The translations under genes were made by a program, and so were the position numbers. This document shows, one piece after another, positions 33,650 to 43,378 of a stretch of 64,000 nt of DNA (positions are counted from its first letter, which is position 1; every line of letters begins with the position of its first letter). The notes beneath the pieces are model-generated. The model was not told the origin of the DNA and made no database searches. It saw only the letters and a list, made by a program, of their open reading frames with translations. This stretch comes from Fistularia commersonii (Eukaryota; Chordata; Actinopteri; Syngnathiformes; Fistulariidae): NCBI GenBank assembly GCA_037954325.1, contig JBBMNZ010000035.1, positions 10,299,501-10,363,500 on the forward strand. Reading direction: 5' to 3'.

Positions 33650-34188
33650 TGCAACCGGAGCGCGTTCTATAAACATCCACATTTAAAGACGGTTCGGAAG
33701 CAGAGCCTCAAGATGCTGGGCAGTCAGGGTCCACATTTTGTTTTGCATATCCATGTTCAGTGACTGTCGCACGCCTTGTTGGTTCAGGCCCTGTGTCCTG
33801 ATAAGAGTCTCTTGGATTGACCTGAGTTGGTGCGGGGTCAGGAACAGTTTAGATGTGTTTTCTGCTTCTCCCGCATGTTTGTCCTTCCAACTGAATCAGG
33901 TAAGATCTGGGCTCTTTGCATGTTTGTTTCACAACTTCCATGCAGTCATCTCCTTTCTGTGTTTGAAGCCTGACTACCTGTCCTTCTGTTAGAGGTTTCA
34001 GAGGTTGGCTTGTTTTGTCATAGTAGATTTTTTGTGTGAGTCTTTTGAGAAGTCGAGCACGTACTTCTGGCTTGCACATGATGGATTCAAGCAGTGTTTC
34101 GGAGACGGGGAGAGTAGTGAGCGTCTGTCGTGACATTAGTTTTTATGCAGGAGACCCAAGCTTAGCGTCACGAGGAATGTTTCTTAAA

Positions 34189-34854
34189 TTAAGTAGGTTG
34201 AGAGAGATGTTGGTTTTGTCTCTGACATTTCTCCATTAGGCTTTTAGCACTACGGACAGCTCTCTCCGCTAATCCATTTGATTGGGGATACTCGGGGCTG
34301 CTTGTCACATGAGTGAAGTCCCATTGCCAAGGCATCTCTGGAACAGGGTGGAGAAGAAGCGTCTCTTTTTGTTGGTGTGGTTTTGTGCAGTTGTATACCG
34401 AGCATGCCTGCACTTCCTCATCAATGTCCTTTGTCATTGTCGGCCAAAACACTATTCCTCTTGCTCTCCGTTTCATGGCTTCTGTACCTGGATGCCCTCT
34501 ATGCTTACAAAAAATGTACACAAGCATTTTACATAGAGGAATAACAGCTTTCTGTCCTTTCATGACAATGCCATCCTCAATTACCAGTTCATCTCTGAAA
34601 GTAAAGTAGGGGTGTACTGCATCTGGGAGCTTGTGAAGCTTGTTTGGCCAGCCATGTCTTTTAATATTGCTGAGCATCTGGAAAGTTGGATCAGTGGCAA
34701 TGTGTTCCCTTAGTCTGTTATGTATCATCTGCTCATTTACAGCAACTGACATTACTTCGAAATCATCGACTTCGTCCGCCAGTTGAGTTTTGGAGTTACT
34801 GGGAGCCCGTGATAAAGTATCAGCCAAGTGCATTTGTTTTCCACTTTTATACAC
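34189..34854 (-). pseudogene. Gypsy integrase
   Basis: The frame begins with the end of RNase H (MHLADTLSRAP). It carries the HHCC zinc region (HRGHPGTEAMKRRARGIVFW, then CSVYNC) and parts of the catalytic core (WDFTH, then SSPEYPQSNGLAERAVRS, with the catalytic Glu). The middle of the core is missing between HPVPEMPWQW and the final block. The C-terminal tail is in another frame at 33849-34136 (EPRSYLIQLEGQ). Confidence 0.83.
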
Positions 34855-34980
34855 AAGCCTGATGTTCTACTTCTGGAGCCTTAACATCATGCGTTGTAGT
34901 CTTGCAGGTGTTGCATGAATAGGCTTTTTGATGACTGTAACCAGAGGTTGATGGTCAGTTTCTATGGTGACTGGTTTTCC

Positions 34981-36112
34981 ATAAGAATCACTTTATTTAT
35001 CCCGAAGGAAATTGTTGTGCCAGAGTTTCAAGTAAAACATAACGATAATAAATAATAGTAGGAAATTGTATAAACAGTAAAAAAAGGGGGGGAGAATAAG
35101 AAATACGAATGAAACTATATGAAACACTTTATAGCCTTGACTTTGACAATGTCTGAAGTACAAAGATTTGAAGATTCCTTGCGGCTGAGGGAAGAGGAAT
35201 TAAAAAGTCTGATAGCCTCAGGTAGGAAAGACCTCCTGTGGCGTTCAGTGGAGCTCCTTGGTGGTATCAATCTATGGCTGACATCCTGTCAGAGCTCTTT
35301 CAGTGTGGCATGCAGGGGGTGATCGACGTTGGCCATGATGCTGTGGAGCTTCCTCAGCATCCTCCTCTCTGACACCTGCACAACAGACTCCAGCTCCACT
35401 CCCAGGACAGATCAAGCTCTCCTGATGAGCTTGTTGAGTCCGTGGTGTCCAGCATCATATTCTATGTTGTTGTGTGCTGGGGCAGCAGGCTCAAGACAGC
35501 TGACACCAACAGAGTGGTAAAACATCTGCAGCATGGTCCTGCAGACGTTGAAAGATCTGAGCCTCCTGAGGAAGAACAGACGTTTCTGACCCTTCTTAAA
35601 GATGGCATTGGTGTTCAAAGTCCAGTCCAGTTTATTGTCCAAGTGGATACCCAGGTTATTTGTTGGTGTCCACAATGTCCATTTCTGTACCCCTGATGGT
35701 GACCGGATTCAGGTGAGTCCTTTGTTTCCTGAAATCCACCACTAGCTCCTTTGTCTTAGACACATTGAGCTGCAGGTGGTTCAGTCCACTCCACAAACCT
35801 GTCCACCACGCTCCTGTGCTCCTCCTCCTGGCCTCCGCTGATGCAGTCCACGATGGCAGAGTCATCTGAGAATTTCTGCAGGTGGCAGGACTGCGAGGAG
35901 AACCTGAAGTCTGAGGTGTAGAGCGTAAACAGGAAGAGAGACAGGACCGGCCCCTGTGGCGTCCCTCTGCTGCTCACAATGGTGTCCGATGGGATGTTTC
36001 CCAGCCTCATGTACTTCGGCTGACCTGTGAGGTAGTTGTTGATCCAGGCCGCAAGTGGAGCATTCACCTGCATGTCCAGAAGCTTCTTGTTCAGCAGGGC
36101 AGGTCGAATGGT
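34981..36112 (-). mobile_element. L2-clade LINE, 5'-truncated, inside Gypsy RNase H
   Basis: Minus-strand frames encode reverse-transcriptase blocks LLNKKLLDMQVNAPLAAWI, GTPQGPVLSLFLFTLYTSDF and LQKFSDDSAIV (catalytic Asp-Asp as SDD), then LNHLQLNVSKTKELVVDF, LGIHLDNKLDWTLNT and LFFLRRLRSFNVC. The 3' UTR ends at about 34981 with aagtgattctta. Its 3' part matches 21135-21310. It is 5'-truncated, with frame breaks. Confidence 0.87.
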
Positions 36113-36362
36113 GCATGCAAACACAACTGCTAGCAGATCTTTTTCTATCTGTGCATATCGAGTTTCTGTGTCCATGAGGGTGCGCGAGGCATAAGCCACA
36201 GGCTTGCCTTACTGCAGGCATGTTGCACCAAGTCCAAATTGCAAAGCGTCACATGTCAGTGTCACGGATTTATGAACATCATAATATGACAGTACAGGGG
36301 GGTTAGACATGTGTTTCTTTAGAGCATCGAAAGCATATTGCTACTGTTCATAACATGACCAC

Positions 36363-37347
36363 TCAGTGTCTTTGTGGGTGAGTTGTCGAAGTGGTGAAGC
36401 GATTTGACTGAAGTTGGGGATAAATTTCCAGAGGTAGCATACCAAGAAATCGTTGCATGGCTGCGACATTGGTTGGCACCAGCATGTCACTAATCGCTTT
36501 TGTCTTAGATGGGTCAGCTTTCAGGCCCTGAGCAATGAAAATATGACCAACATAACTGACCTGGTTCAGCCTGAACTTGCATTTGAGGGGGTTGAGTCTC
36601 AATTTTACCTGTCTAGCTCGGTCGAGTACTTTTCTCAGGTTTGTATCATGTTCCCCAATGTCCTTGCCTCCAATCAGTGTATCATCCACGATGATTGCGC
36701 AGGGGTAACATGCGAAAATCTGCTCCATGGAGCACTGGAACACCTTACTTGCAGAGCTGATTCCAAACGGCATCCCCAAGAACCTGTAACGGCCAAAACA
36801 GGTGCTACAAGTGGCTAACATTGAGGATTTGTGGTTGAGGGATATCTGCCAGAATGAGTTCTTTGCTTCTCAAATGTCCAAAGCAAAAGTGTTCTCAGTC
36901 TTGGATGCAATCTCTTCCACTGTTCTCATTGGGTGATGTGGTCTTTTCAAAGCACTGTTCAAGCTTTTGGGATTGATGCAGATCCTAATTTCCTTTTTGC
37001 CCTTTTTGTTGGTAGTGACCATGGAGGAATCCAGTCAGTGGGCTCTGAGATAGGTGTGATGACATCTAGCTCCTGCATTCTGTCCCGTTCAGCTTTGACT
37101 TGGTCTTTCATTGCAACAGGAATGCGGTATGGTAGTCTTACGGGTCTACGGGTCTTATCTCTGGGTCAAGGGTCATCGAATATGTAACTGGTATTTTTCC
37201 AAGCTCATTAGCAAAAAGGTCACTGTATTCAACTTCGATTTGCTGTGTAAAATCTTGAAATGTTGAAATATTCACTTGGTGGACCTCTCTGTTTAGAGAC
37301 ACCAGTCCCATTTTAAGTGAAGCACTGAGTCCTAGCAATGGTAGCAC
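36363..37347 (-). pseudogene. Gypsy reverse transcriptase
   Basis: The region from 37347 holds a connecting segment (YSDLFANELGKIP). 36363-36821 holds FLGMPFGISSASKVFQ and the catalytic CAIIVDDTLIGG, then KCKFRLNQVSYVGHI and the thumb (MQRFLGM). The catalytic box is IVDD rather than the usual YxDD. Frameshifts break the domain near 36830-37190. Confidence 0.82.
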
Positions 37348-37443
37348 ATTCTCATTTATAATGAAGAATGGTAGAGTATAAGGTTTGGCTCCTAGACAGC
37401 AGCATATGTCAACAAGTCCAAGAATCTGTATTTTACTACCACC

Positions 37444-37950
37444 TTATGCAATGAGGTTGATAGGTTTACTGCATGGCATTATTTTTTCCTTCCTTTTTAT
37501 CTTTTCAAAAGTCTTTAATGAGAGAACATTGCATTTAGCACCAGTGTCCACTTTCATTTCAACCAGATTGCCATTAATCTGTTGAGTGGTGTGAGCTTCT
37601 TCCCTCTCCAATGTCTCTGCATAATCTGAATCTTTGCTGTCCAATGTAATTCCATTTACATAGTAAGTATCACTGTCACTGCCCTCTTTGTGGTCCATGT
37701 CCACCTGGTGGACTGTCTTCTTTTGTCTATGCCTCTCAAACTGAGGTCTGGATTTACAGCACTTTCTAAAATGGTTCATTTTCTTGCATGCATTACACTG
37801 TTGTCCAAAAGCTGGGCATTTACTTCTTTTGGCAATATGATTACCACCGCAGTTGTTGCAGTTTGAGATGTGGTGAGAAGCAACTGGTTTAACATTAAAC
37901 TTGTCATACTTACTCTTATGGCTCTCTCTCTTCACGTATTTGTTTTGCAC
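37444..37950 (-). pseudogene. Gypsy Gag zinc knuckles and protease
   Basis: One frame of 168 codons has two Cys-rich knuckles (CNNCGGNHIAKRSKC and CNACKKMNHFRKC), then a spacer and the aspartic protease start, NLVEMKVDTGAKCNVLSL, with the catalytic Asp-Thr-Gly. Gag N-terminal sequence is missing on the high side, where an LTR-like sequence begins near 38024. Confidence 0.83.
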
Positions 37951-38023
37951 GACAGTTTTAAAGGCATTTATTATGGCTCAATACTCTACATTTATGTTTG
38001 CTATAAAGGCATTTATTATGGCT

Positions 38024-38560
38024 TCTGTCCGTTCTTTTGGCCCCCGCCAGGGGACCGGACTTTGTCAGGGTGTGTTCAGATTTCATTCAGGGAAAAACGT
38101 CATAATGGTCAGGAACTGATCAAGCAAGAATGTTTTATTCAAAGTCAGGAAATACACGTACGAGATATCTCGCGCCAGAGATGTCCCGGGCTAGAATGAA
38201 TGTCACCCCGAGAGGATCGTTCACCCTCTCTGCACACCCCCTGAGGCGCGTCCGGCGGATGTGAGGCGAGGCGGTTCTGGCCCCAAGCCGAGGAGGCGTG
38301 GTCATTTTATACCATCGCCTCAACGGTTGGGTTTATTTCCTAATAAGGACCTGTTTTACAGTCTTGGAATTTGGGCACTTGGGGTGCCGGGCTGCATCCC
38401 GGACAAAGCCGTGGGGTGCGCGATCGATTACCAGCGGGGGGTGTCAGTGGAAGAGTACAGAGCTGGGCATCCCTTTGTCGTCTCGTGATGCGCTCCCACG
38501 GGCGAATTTTAACACTACAAAAGTTATCTATCTGCAATGCACCCCTCTTTATACTGCATT
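38024..38560 (-). repeat. LTR fragment related to ERV-B LTR
   Basis: Starting TGTCCGTTCTTTTGG and continuing with gaccggactttgt, ttcattcagggaaaaacgtc, gatcaagcaagaatg and cgagatatctc, this resembles the ERV-B LTR read on the minus strand but is clearly diverged. The far (U3) end is unclear and no duplication was found. It abuts the Gypsy gag and may be truncated. Confidence 0.7.
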
Positions 38561-38722
38561 TCTGCATAATAAAATGTTTTTTATAGCCATAAACTAATTA
38601 TTGGGGGCTGGATTGATTCGGAGCACCACCGAAGGCCTAGGTGTAAAATGCACGGCCCGCCACTGTTAAAAAGCCTACCACCCTATACAAATATTACGCC
38701 TCAGAGTTCCTAGCAATTATAC

Positions 38723-39813
38723 TGTCAGAATATTCCGTTATAATACCTTGTGTTTGCACGCATTTGTTGTATTTACTTATTTTTTGTAGTCCTTGTGTGA
38801 CGTGGGGACGCTCACGTCAAGAGAGGGACTTGCAAAATCTCCTACGTCAAATTATAGAATCTCCAACCTCACATCATTATTCCACTATCAATTGCAAAGA
38901 CTGTAAAATGTAACTGCGAGACCCCATCATGTAAGGTGAAGAAATGCGCTACCCTGTTGTTCCAATGACACCCCCCGGGGATAGAGCCAGGGGTCGGAGG
39001 AAGTCATTATCAGGACTTCTTCCGAACCGCGACTTCGATCAAAGCACGGTTTTTACACAACCCAGGTGCTCATATTCCAAAAGAGCGTAAACCAGGGGTC
39101 GAAGGAAGTTTATCAAAACTTCCTCCGACCAACAGCTCTGATCGAAGCGCAGTTTACGAGGCCCGTACCCCAGATGGTCGCACTCCTAGGGAGCATAAAA
39201 CCGAGGGGATCAGGAGAAGTTTACCAGGAGTGCCCTCCTTTACCAATGACAACCCCCAGGGATGGCCAGGGGGTCGGAGGAAATCATTATCAGGACTTCT
39301 TCCGAACCGCGACTTCGATCAAAGCACGGTTTTACACAACCCAGGTGCTCACAGTCCAAGAGAGCGTAAACCAGGGGTCGAAGGAAGTTTATCAAAACTT
39401 CCTCCGACCAACAGCTCTGATCGAAGCGCAGTTTACGACGCCCGCACCCCAGATGGTCGCACTCCTAGAGAGCGTAAAACCGGGGGGGTCGGGGAAGCCA
39501 TTGTCAGGACTCCCTCCGACCCTTTTGGCCAAATGGTATAAAATGAGCCTGATCCTTTGGATCGGGGCCAGAACTTCTTCATCTACACATTCGACTGGAC
39601 GCGTCTCAGCGGGTGTCTAGAGGAGCCGAACGATCCTCGCGGGGTGACATTCATTCTGGCCCGGGATATCTCGTAAGTGTATTTTCCTGACTTTGAATAA
39701 ACCATTCTTGCTTGATTAGTTCCTGGCCGTTGTGACGTTTTTCCCTGAATGATAATCTGAACACACCGGGACAACAAAGTCCGGTCCCGTGGCAGGAGCC
39801 ACAAAAACGGACA
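38723..39813 (+). repeat. ERV-B 5' LTR
   Basis: Starts TGTCAGAATATTCC and ends AAACGGACA. It has a TATA box at about 39537-39542, AATAAA at 39696-39701 and, in U3, two copies of a unit of about 280 bp (starting near 38961 and 39241). Long frames inside (for example 39066-39620) are by-products of the repeated U3 and are not viral genes. Confidence 0.95.
39537..39542 (+). promoter_or_regulatory. ERV-B LTR TATA box
   Basis: TATAAA, about 155 bp upstream of the AATAAA signal, in the expected U3/R arrangement. The same element is repeated in the 3' LTR at 43098-43103. Confidence 0.75.
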
Positions 39814-39816
39814 AAT

Positions 39817-39834
39817 TGGTGACCCCGACGTGAT
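39817..39834 (+). other. ERV-B primer-binding site for tRNA-Trp
   Basis: TGGTGACCCCGACGTGAT begins three bases after the 5' LTR. It is complementary over 18 bases to the 3' end, including CCA, of vertebrate tRNA-Trp as remembered. It primes minus-strand DNA synthesis. Confidence 0.88.
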
Positions 39835-39951
39835 TATCAAATGTGATTGTCAACTGGTGTGGTCTTCCCGACGTGATTTCTCAGCGGGAAAAAAGCAGGC
39901 TCGAAGGTATTCGAGGACGGAAACTGTCGATTCCAAACAGCGCGCGCAACT

Positions 39952-39960
39952 AAAGGTAAG
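39952..39960 (+). promoter_or_regulatory. Candidate ERV-B 5' splice donor
   Basis: AAAG/GTAAG is a near-consensus donor about 120 bp after the primer-binding site, where retroviruses place the donor for the spliced env transcript. Its use is inferred. Confidence 0.5.
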
Positions 39961-40172
39961 CAGTTTCCTTTTCCAAAAACTGTGATTGGATATTATAAAT
40001 TACTGGAATCAACGGATGACCGTAATCTGATACAGAGTAGAGCCTGGAATTGGGAAAAAACTAAAAACCGAAATTTGAAAATAAATCGGGAAAACGAGAG
40101 ACGGAGAGGAACTAATCGATCAAAGTGGGGAGTCAGAGGGTTATTGTGTGGGATCCGAAGTAAAGTGAAGTT

Positions 40173-40720
40173 GAGGTTGAGAGAGAACCTCCGGAGGAGT
40201 CGAGGACTCCTGGAGAACGGTGATCAATCCATAACCAGTCGAGGTTAGGAAAACCTCTGAGACACTGTGAAAGAAGACAGTGGGAGCCGAAAACTCCACC
40301 TAACGGAATATCAGACATAGTGAGACAATGGTCTGTGCCGACGTTAGTGTTCAAAAGATCGCCCCCGAGGAAAGGGAGGAGATGATGTGATGTAGGATTG
40401 GTCGAGGTTAGGAGAACCTCTGAGACACTGTGAAAGAAGACAGTGGGAGCCGGAAACTCCACCTAGTGGATCAGCGGAACTGATCGCGCCGTGTGGATCG
40501 CTAGTGTTCAAAATACCGTTCCCATTATTTATTTTATTTTTTTTTTGTTTTGGTAACCAAAAAGAATTAAATAATATAGAAAATTTATGGTGGCTGAGTC
40601 TGAGACCAGTCGAGATTAAGGAAATCTCTGAGACACTGGCAATAAAGCGCAGTGGGGGTTTTACGACCCCACCTAACAGGGCAATCGGGAGTTATCACTC
40701 CGTGCTGACTGTTAGTGTTC
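40173..40720 (+). repeat. Repeated hairpin modules in ERV-B leader
   Basis: A module of successive short hairpins recurs. Stem GAGGTT/AACCTC is found at 40173-40191, 40241-40257 and 40404-40420, and becomes GAGATT/AATCTC at 40612-40628. Stem CACTGT/ACAGTG is found at 40263-40282 and 40426-40445, and CACTG/CAGTG at 40634-40654. Stem GGAG/CTCC is found at 40283-40297 and 40446-40460, and becomes GGGG/CCCC at 40655-40670. The last three units each finish with TAGTGTTCAAAA. Both strands of a stem change together, indicating selection on RNA structure. Confidence 0.85.
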
Positions 40721-40985
40721 AAAAAGCCAAAGAAAGACAAAAAACAATGGAATATTAGGAAGACAAAAAACAATAGAACATCAGGAAGACAAAAAACAAT
40801 AGAACATCAGAAAAAAAAAAAAAGGGGGGGGGGATAAGGATAAGGGTTATAATATACGTATATTGAATTCTGTGTGTGAATGCTGTGCCGGATCGCTGAA
40901 GCAGCAGTGTCAGTGGAAACCTAACGGTGCAAACGTAAACTGGCAGCCTGTTGAAGTAGGCGTGAAAGTGCAGATTGCTGTGTGA

Positions 40986-41798
40986 ATGACAAAGAAAACT
41001 GATCGTAAGATGGTGCTGGCGGAGGAGGGTAAAGGTGGTTCCCCCACCTTCGCCGATAGATGGAATATGATTGTAGAAACGCTCACGTCTGGGGTGTACA
41101 CCACCACCCCCCAGATGATGACCGTAAAACTTAAACAATTTGAAAAACAAGAGAAAAAGCGAACTTATTGGCCAAAACCAGATTACACCGGACCTTTAAC
41201 AAGAATGTTTAAGACACAGTTATTAAGCGGAAAAATGGAAATATCTTATTGTAAAGCCAGGTGGGAGGAAGAATGTAGCGTGCCTAAATGGAGGCGCAAC
41301 ACTGGGAAGTGGGCCAAGAAAGGTGATATTGTCTCAGAACGAGTAAGTATGTTATCACATATTGCAAACCTTGTGGCAAAAATGGAGGGACAAACAGAGG
41401 ACTGCACTATAGCCGCAGCTGTCACCACCACCCCGACCGCATGTTCAGGAAAGGCAAAACATCAAACTCAGATGAGACGGCAACTCCACCCCAGCCTGCC
41501 TCCTCCTTACTCCACCCCCAGCGACTCCCCCGCAGCTCCCTCAACTAGTCTCCTCCCCATGTTTGAAATTACCGGGACAGTAAAGGGGAGGGGACAACTC
41601 CTCCCAACAGACGATGAAGACACTGATAATGAGGGGCCGGACGTGAAGAACAGAGCAAGAGAGATAGTCATGCCGTCTGCCCCTCCTTTAGAACCAAGTA
41701 GCACTACCCAAAAGGAGCAAGACGAAGTGAATGCAGGCCTGGACCAGACAACGAAAAACCGGACCGAAACGACGAGGCTCTCGACTGGGTGTATGTGA
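40986..41798 (+). CDS. ERV-B truncated Gag (matrix and late-domain region)
   Basis: A 270-codon frame from ATG 40986 to the TGA at 41796-41798. The first 150 residues look like a basic matrix domain (TFADRWNMIVETLTSGVY, RWEEECSVPKWRRNTGKW). The following proline-rich segment carries two late-domain motifs, PPPY within SLPPPYSTP and PSAP within VMPSAPPLEP. These recruit NEDD4-type ligases and ESCRT-I for budding in known retroviruses. There is no Gly at position 2, so no standard myristoylation site. Capsid and nucleocapsid are missing: the frame runs into integrase sequence in the wrong phase near 41760 and stops. The product, if made, would be a partial Gag. Confidence 0.8.
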   Translation: MTKKTDRKMVLAEEGKGGSPTFADRWNMIVETLTSGVYTTTPQMMTVKLKQFEKQEKKRTYWPKPDYTGPLTRMFKTQLLSGKMEISYCKARWEEECSVPKWRRNTGKWAKKGDIVSERVSMLSHIANLVAKMEGQTEDCTIAAAVTTTPTACSGKAKHQTQMRRQLHPSLPPPYSTPSDSPAAPSTSLLPMFEITGTVKGRGQLLPTDDEDTDNEGPDVKNRAREIVMPSAPPLEPSSTTQKEQDEVNAGLDQTTKNRTETTRLSTGCM

Positions 41799-42022
41799 AG
41801 AGGTTCAAGAGCAGCTGGTGGACGCCAAGGTGGTACGGCCCCCTCAGAGTGCAACAGCGGACATCGCACAGCCTACAGGTAGAGGGCCATAAGACGTGGT
41901 TCCACCTCAACCACTGCGCCAAGGCAGTTCCCCCTCCTCGGAACATCGTGTTACCAGCAGAAGACTGGACCTCCAAGCAAAAGCAAAGACGAAGAATAAA
42001 GAGTCGAAAGGGGCGGTCGTAG
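41765..42022 (+). pseudogene. ERV-B integrase C-terminal end
   Basis: In a different frame from gag, the blocks DWVYVKRFKSSWWTPRW, YGPLRVQQRTSHSLQV and WFHLNHCAKAVPPP match the SH3-like C-terminal domain of gamma-type integrases, ending at TAG 42020-42022. Everything between the late-domain region of gag and this point is deleted. Confidence 0.83.
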
Positions 42023-42252
42023 ACACACCTCCGGCTGTCTGAAGAAAAACACTTTTAGAAAAAAGTCGGTGAGGCACGTGTGCACCTCTGCACTCACTGC
42101 AACACGATCCTGACGCACAACACGAAGAAGGCACCTGACAGAGGACCAAACATACAGAAAGATCGCAAAGCTAAAACAATCACACAATTAAGAACACTAG
42201 AATGATGAAGTCTACACCCTGGCATACTGTACTAGGCCATTCTCAGGAGTTG

Positions 42253-42273
42253 TGGTGTGACAAAGTCACACCA
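42253..42273 (+). repeat. Perfect hairpin before ERV-B polypurine tract
   Basis: TGGTGTGAC-aaa-GTCACACCA forms a 9-bp perfect stem directly adjoining the polypurine tract. Confidence 0.85.
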
Positions 42274-42283
42274 AGAGAGGGAT
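42273..42283 (+). other. ERV-B polypurine tract
   Basis: aagagagggat immediately precedes the 3' LTR TGTCAG start. It is the expected primer site for plus-strand DNA synthesis. Confidence 0.75.
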
Positions 42284-43374
42284 TGTCAGAATATTCCGTT
42301 ATAATACCTTGTGTTTGCACGCATTTGTTGTATTTACTTATTTTTTGTAGTCCTTGTGTGACGTGGGGACGCTCACGTCAAGAGAGGGACTTGCAAAATC
42401 TCCTACGTCAAATTATAGAATCTCCAACCTCACATCATTATTCCACTATCAATTGCAAAGACTGTAAAATGTAACTGCGAGACCCCATCATGTAAGGTGA
42501 AGAAATGCGCTACCCTGTTGTTCCAATGACACCCCCCGGGGATAGAGCCAGGGGTCGGAGGAAGTCATTATCAGGACTTCTTCCGAACCGCGACTTCGAT
42601 CAAAGCACGGTTTTTACACAACCCAGGTGCTCATATTCCAAAAGAGCGTAAACCAGGGGTCGAAGGAAGTTTATCAAAACTTCCTCCGACCAACAGCTCT
42701 GATCGAAGCGCAGTTTACGAGGCCCGTACCCCAGATGGTCGCACTCCTAGGGAGCATAAAACCGAGGGGATCAGGAGAAGTTTACCAGGAGTGCCCTCCT
42801 TTACCAATGACAACCCCCAGGGATGGCCAGGGGGTCGGAGGAAATCATTATCAGGACTTCTTCCGAACCGCGACTTCGATCAAAGCACGGTTTTACACAA
42901 CCCAGGTGCTCACAGTCCAAGAGAGCGTAAACCAGGGGTCGAAGGAAGTTTATCAAAACTTCCTCCGACCAACAGCTCTGATCGAAGCGCAGTTTACGAC
43001 GCCCGCACCCCAGATGGTCGCACTCCTAGAGAGCGTAAAACCGGGGGGGTCGGGGAAGCCATTGTCAGGACTCCCTCCGACCCTTTTGGCCAAATGGTAT
43101 AAAATGAGCCTGATCCTTTGGATCGGGGCCAGAACTTCTTCATCTACACATTCGACTGGACGCGTCTCAGCGGGTGTCTAGAGGAGCCGAACGATCCTCG
43201 CGGGGTGACATTCATTCTGGCCCGGGATATCTCGTAAGTGTATTTTCCTGACTTTGAATAAACCATTCTTGCTTGATTAGTTCCTGGCCGTTGTGACGTT
43301 TTTCCCTGAATGATAATCTGAACACACCGGGACAACAAAGTCCGGTCCCGTGGCAGGAGCCACAAAAACGGACA
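42284..43374 (+). repeat. ERV-B 3' LTR
   Basis: Same 1091-bp length and text as 38723-39813, offset by 3561; no difference was noticed by eye. AATAAA falls at 43257-43262. The flanking atac at 43375-43378 is the target duplication. Confidence 0.95.
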
Positions 43375-43378
43375 ATAC

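Larger units (their letters stand above)
33650..37960 (-). mobile_element. Ty3/Gypsy retrotransposon, decayed, split by an L2
   Basis: Minus-strand order is Gag zinc knuckles (37700-37950), protease (about 37440-37640), reverse transcriptase (about 36363-37190), RNase H (about 36115-36230 and 34860-34980), integrase (34189-34854) and integrase C-terminal tail (33849-34136). The L2 at about 34981-36112 interrupts RNase H. LTRs were not identified and boundaries are approximate. Frame breaks occur between most domains. Confidence 0.85.
38723..43374 (+). mobile_element. Young endogenous retrovirus ERV-B, internally deleted
   Basis: Two LTRs of 1091 bp each (38723-39813 and 42284-43374), with no difference noticed by eye, flank a 2470-bp internal region. 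The whole is bracketed by the exact 4-bp duplication atac (38719-38722 and 43375-43378). The order is PBS for tRNA-Trp, splice donor, a long structured leader, gag N-terminal ORF, an abrupt join to the integrase C-terminus, a short remaining 3' region, then polypurine tract. Capsid through most of integrase, and nearly all of env, are missing. It resembles a defective retroviral genome mobilised in trans. Confidence 0.95.

Noticed and set aside
35119..35520. Plus-strand frames of 60-70 codons
   Set aside because: They are antisense to the L2 reverse-transcriptase ORF inserted in the Gypsy element.
38961..39522. Regularly spaced palindromic repeats reminiscent of a CRISPR array
   Set aside because: Unit length (about 140-280 bp), LTR context and eukaryotic setting exclude CRISPR; there are no short repeats with unique spacers.
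39066..39620. 184-codon frame repeated at 42627-43181
   Set aside because: It lies inside the LTR U3 region and consists of the repeated U3 unit read in one frame; retroviral LTRs of this type do not carry such a gene.
39817..39834. Possible tRNA gene
   Set aside because: Only the 18-base complement of a tRNA 3' end is present, directly after an LTR, so it is a primer-binding site.
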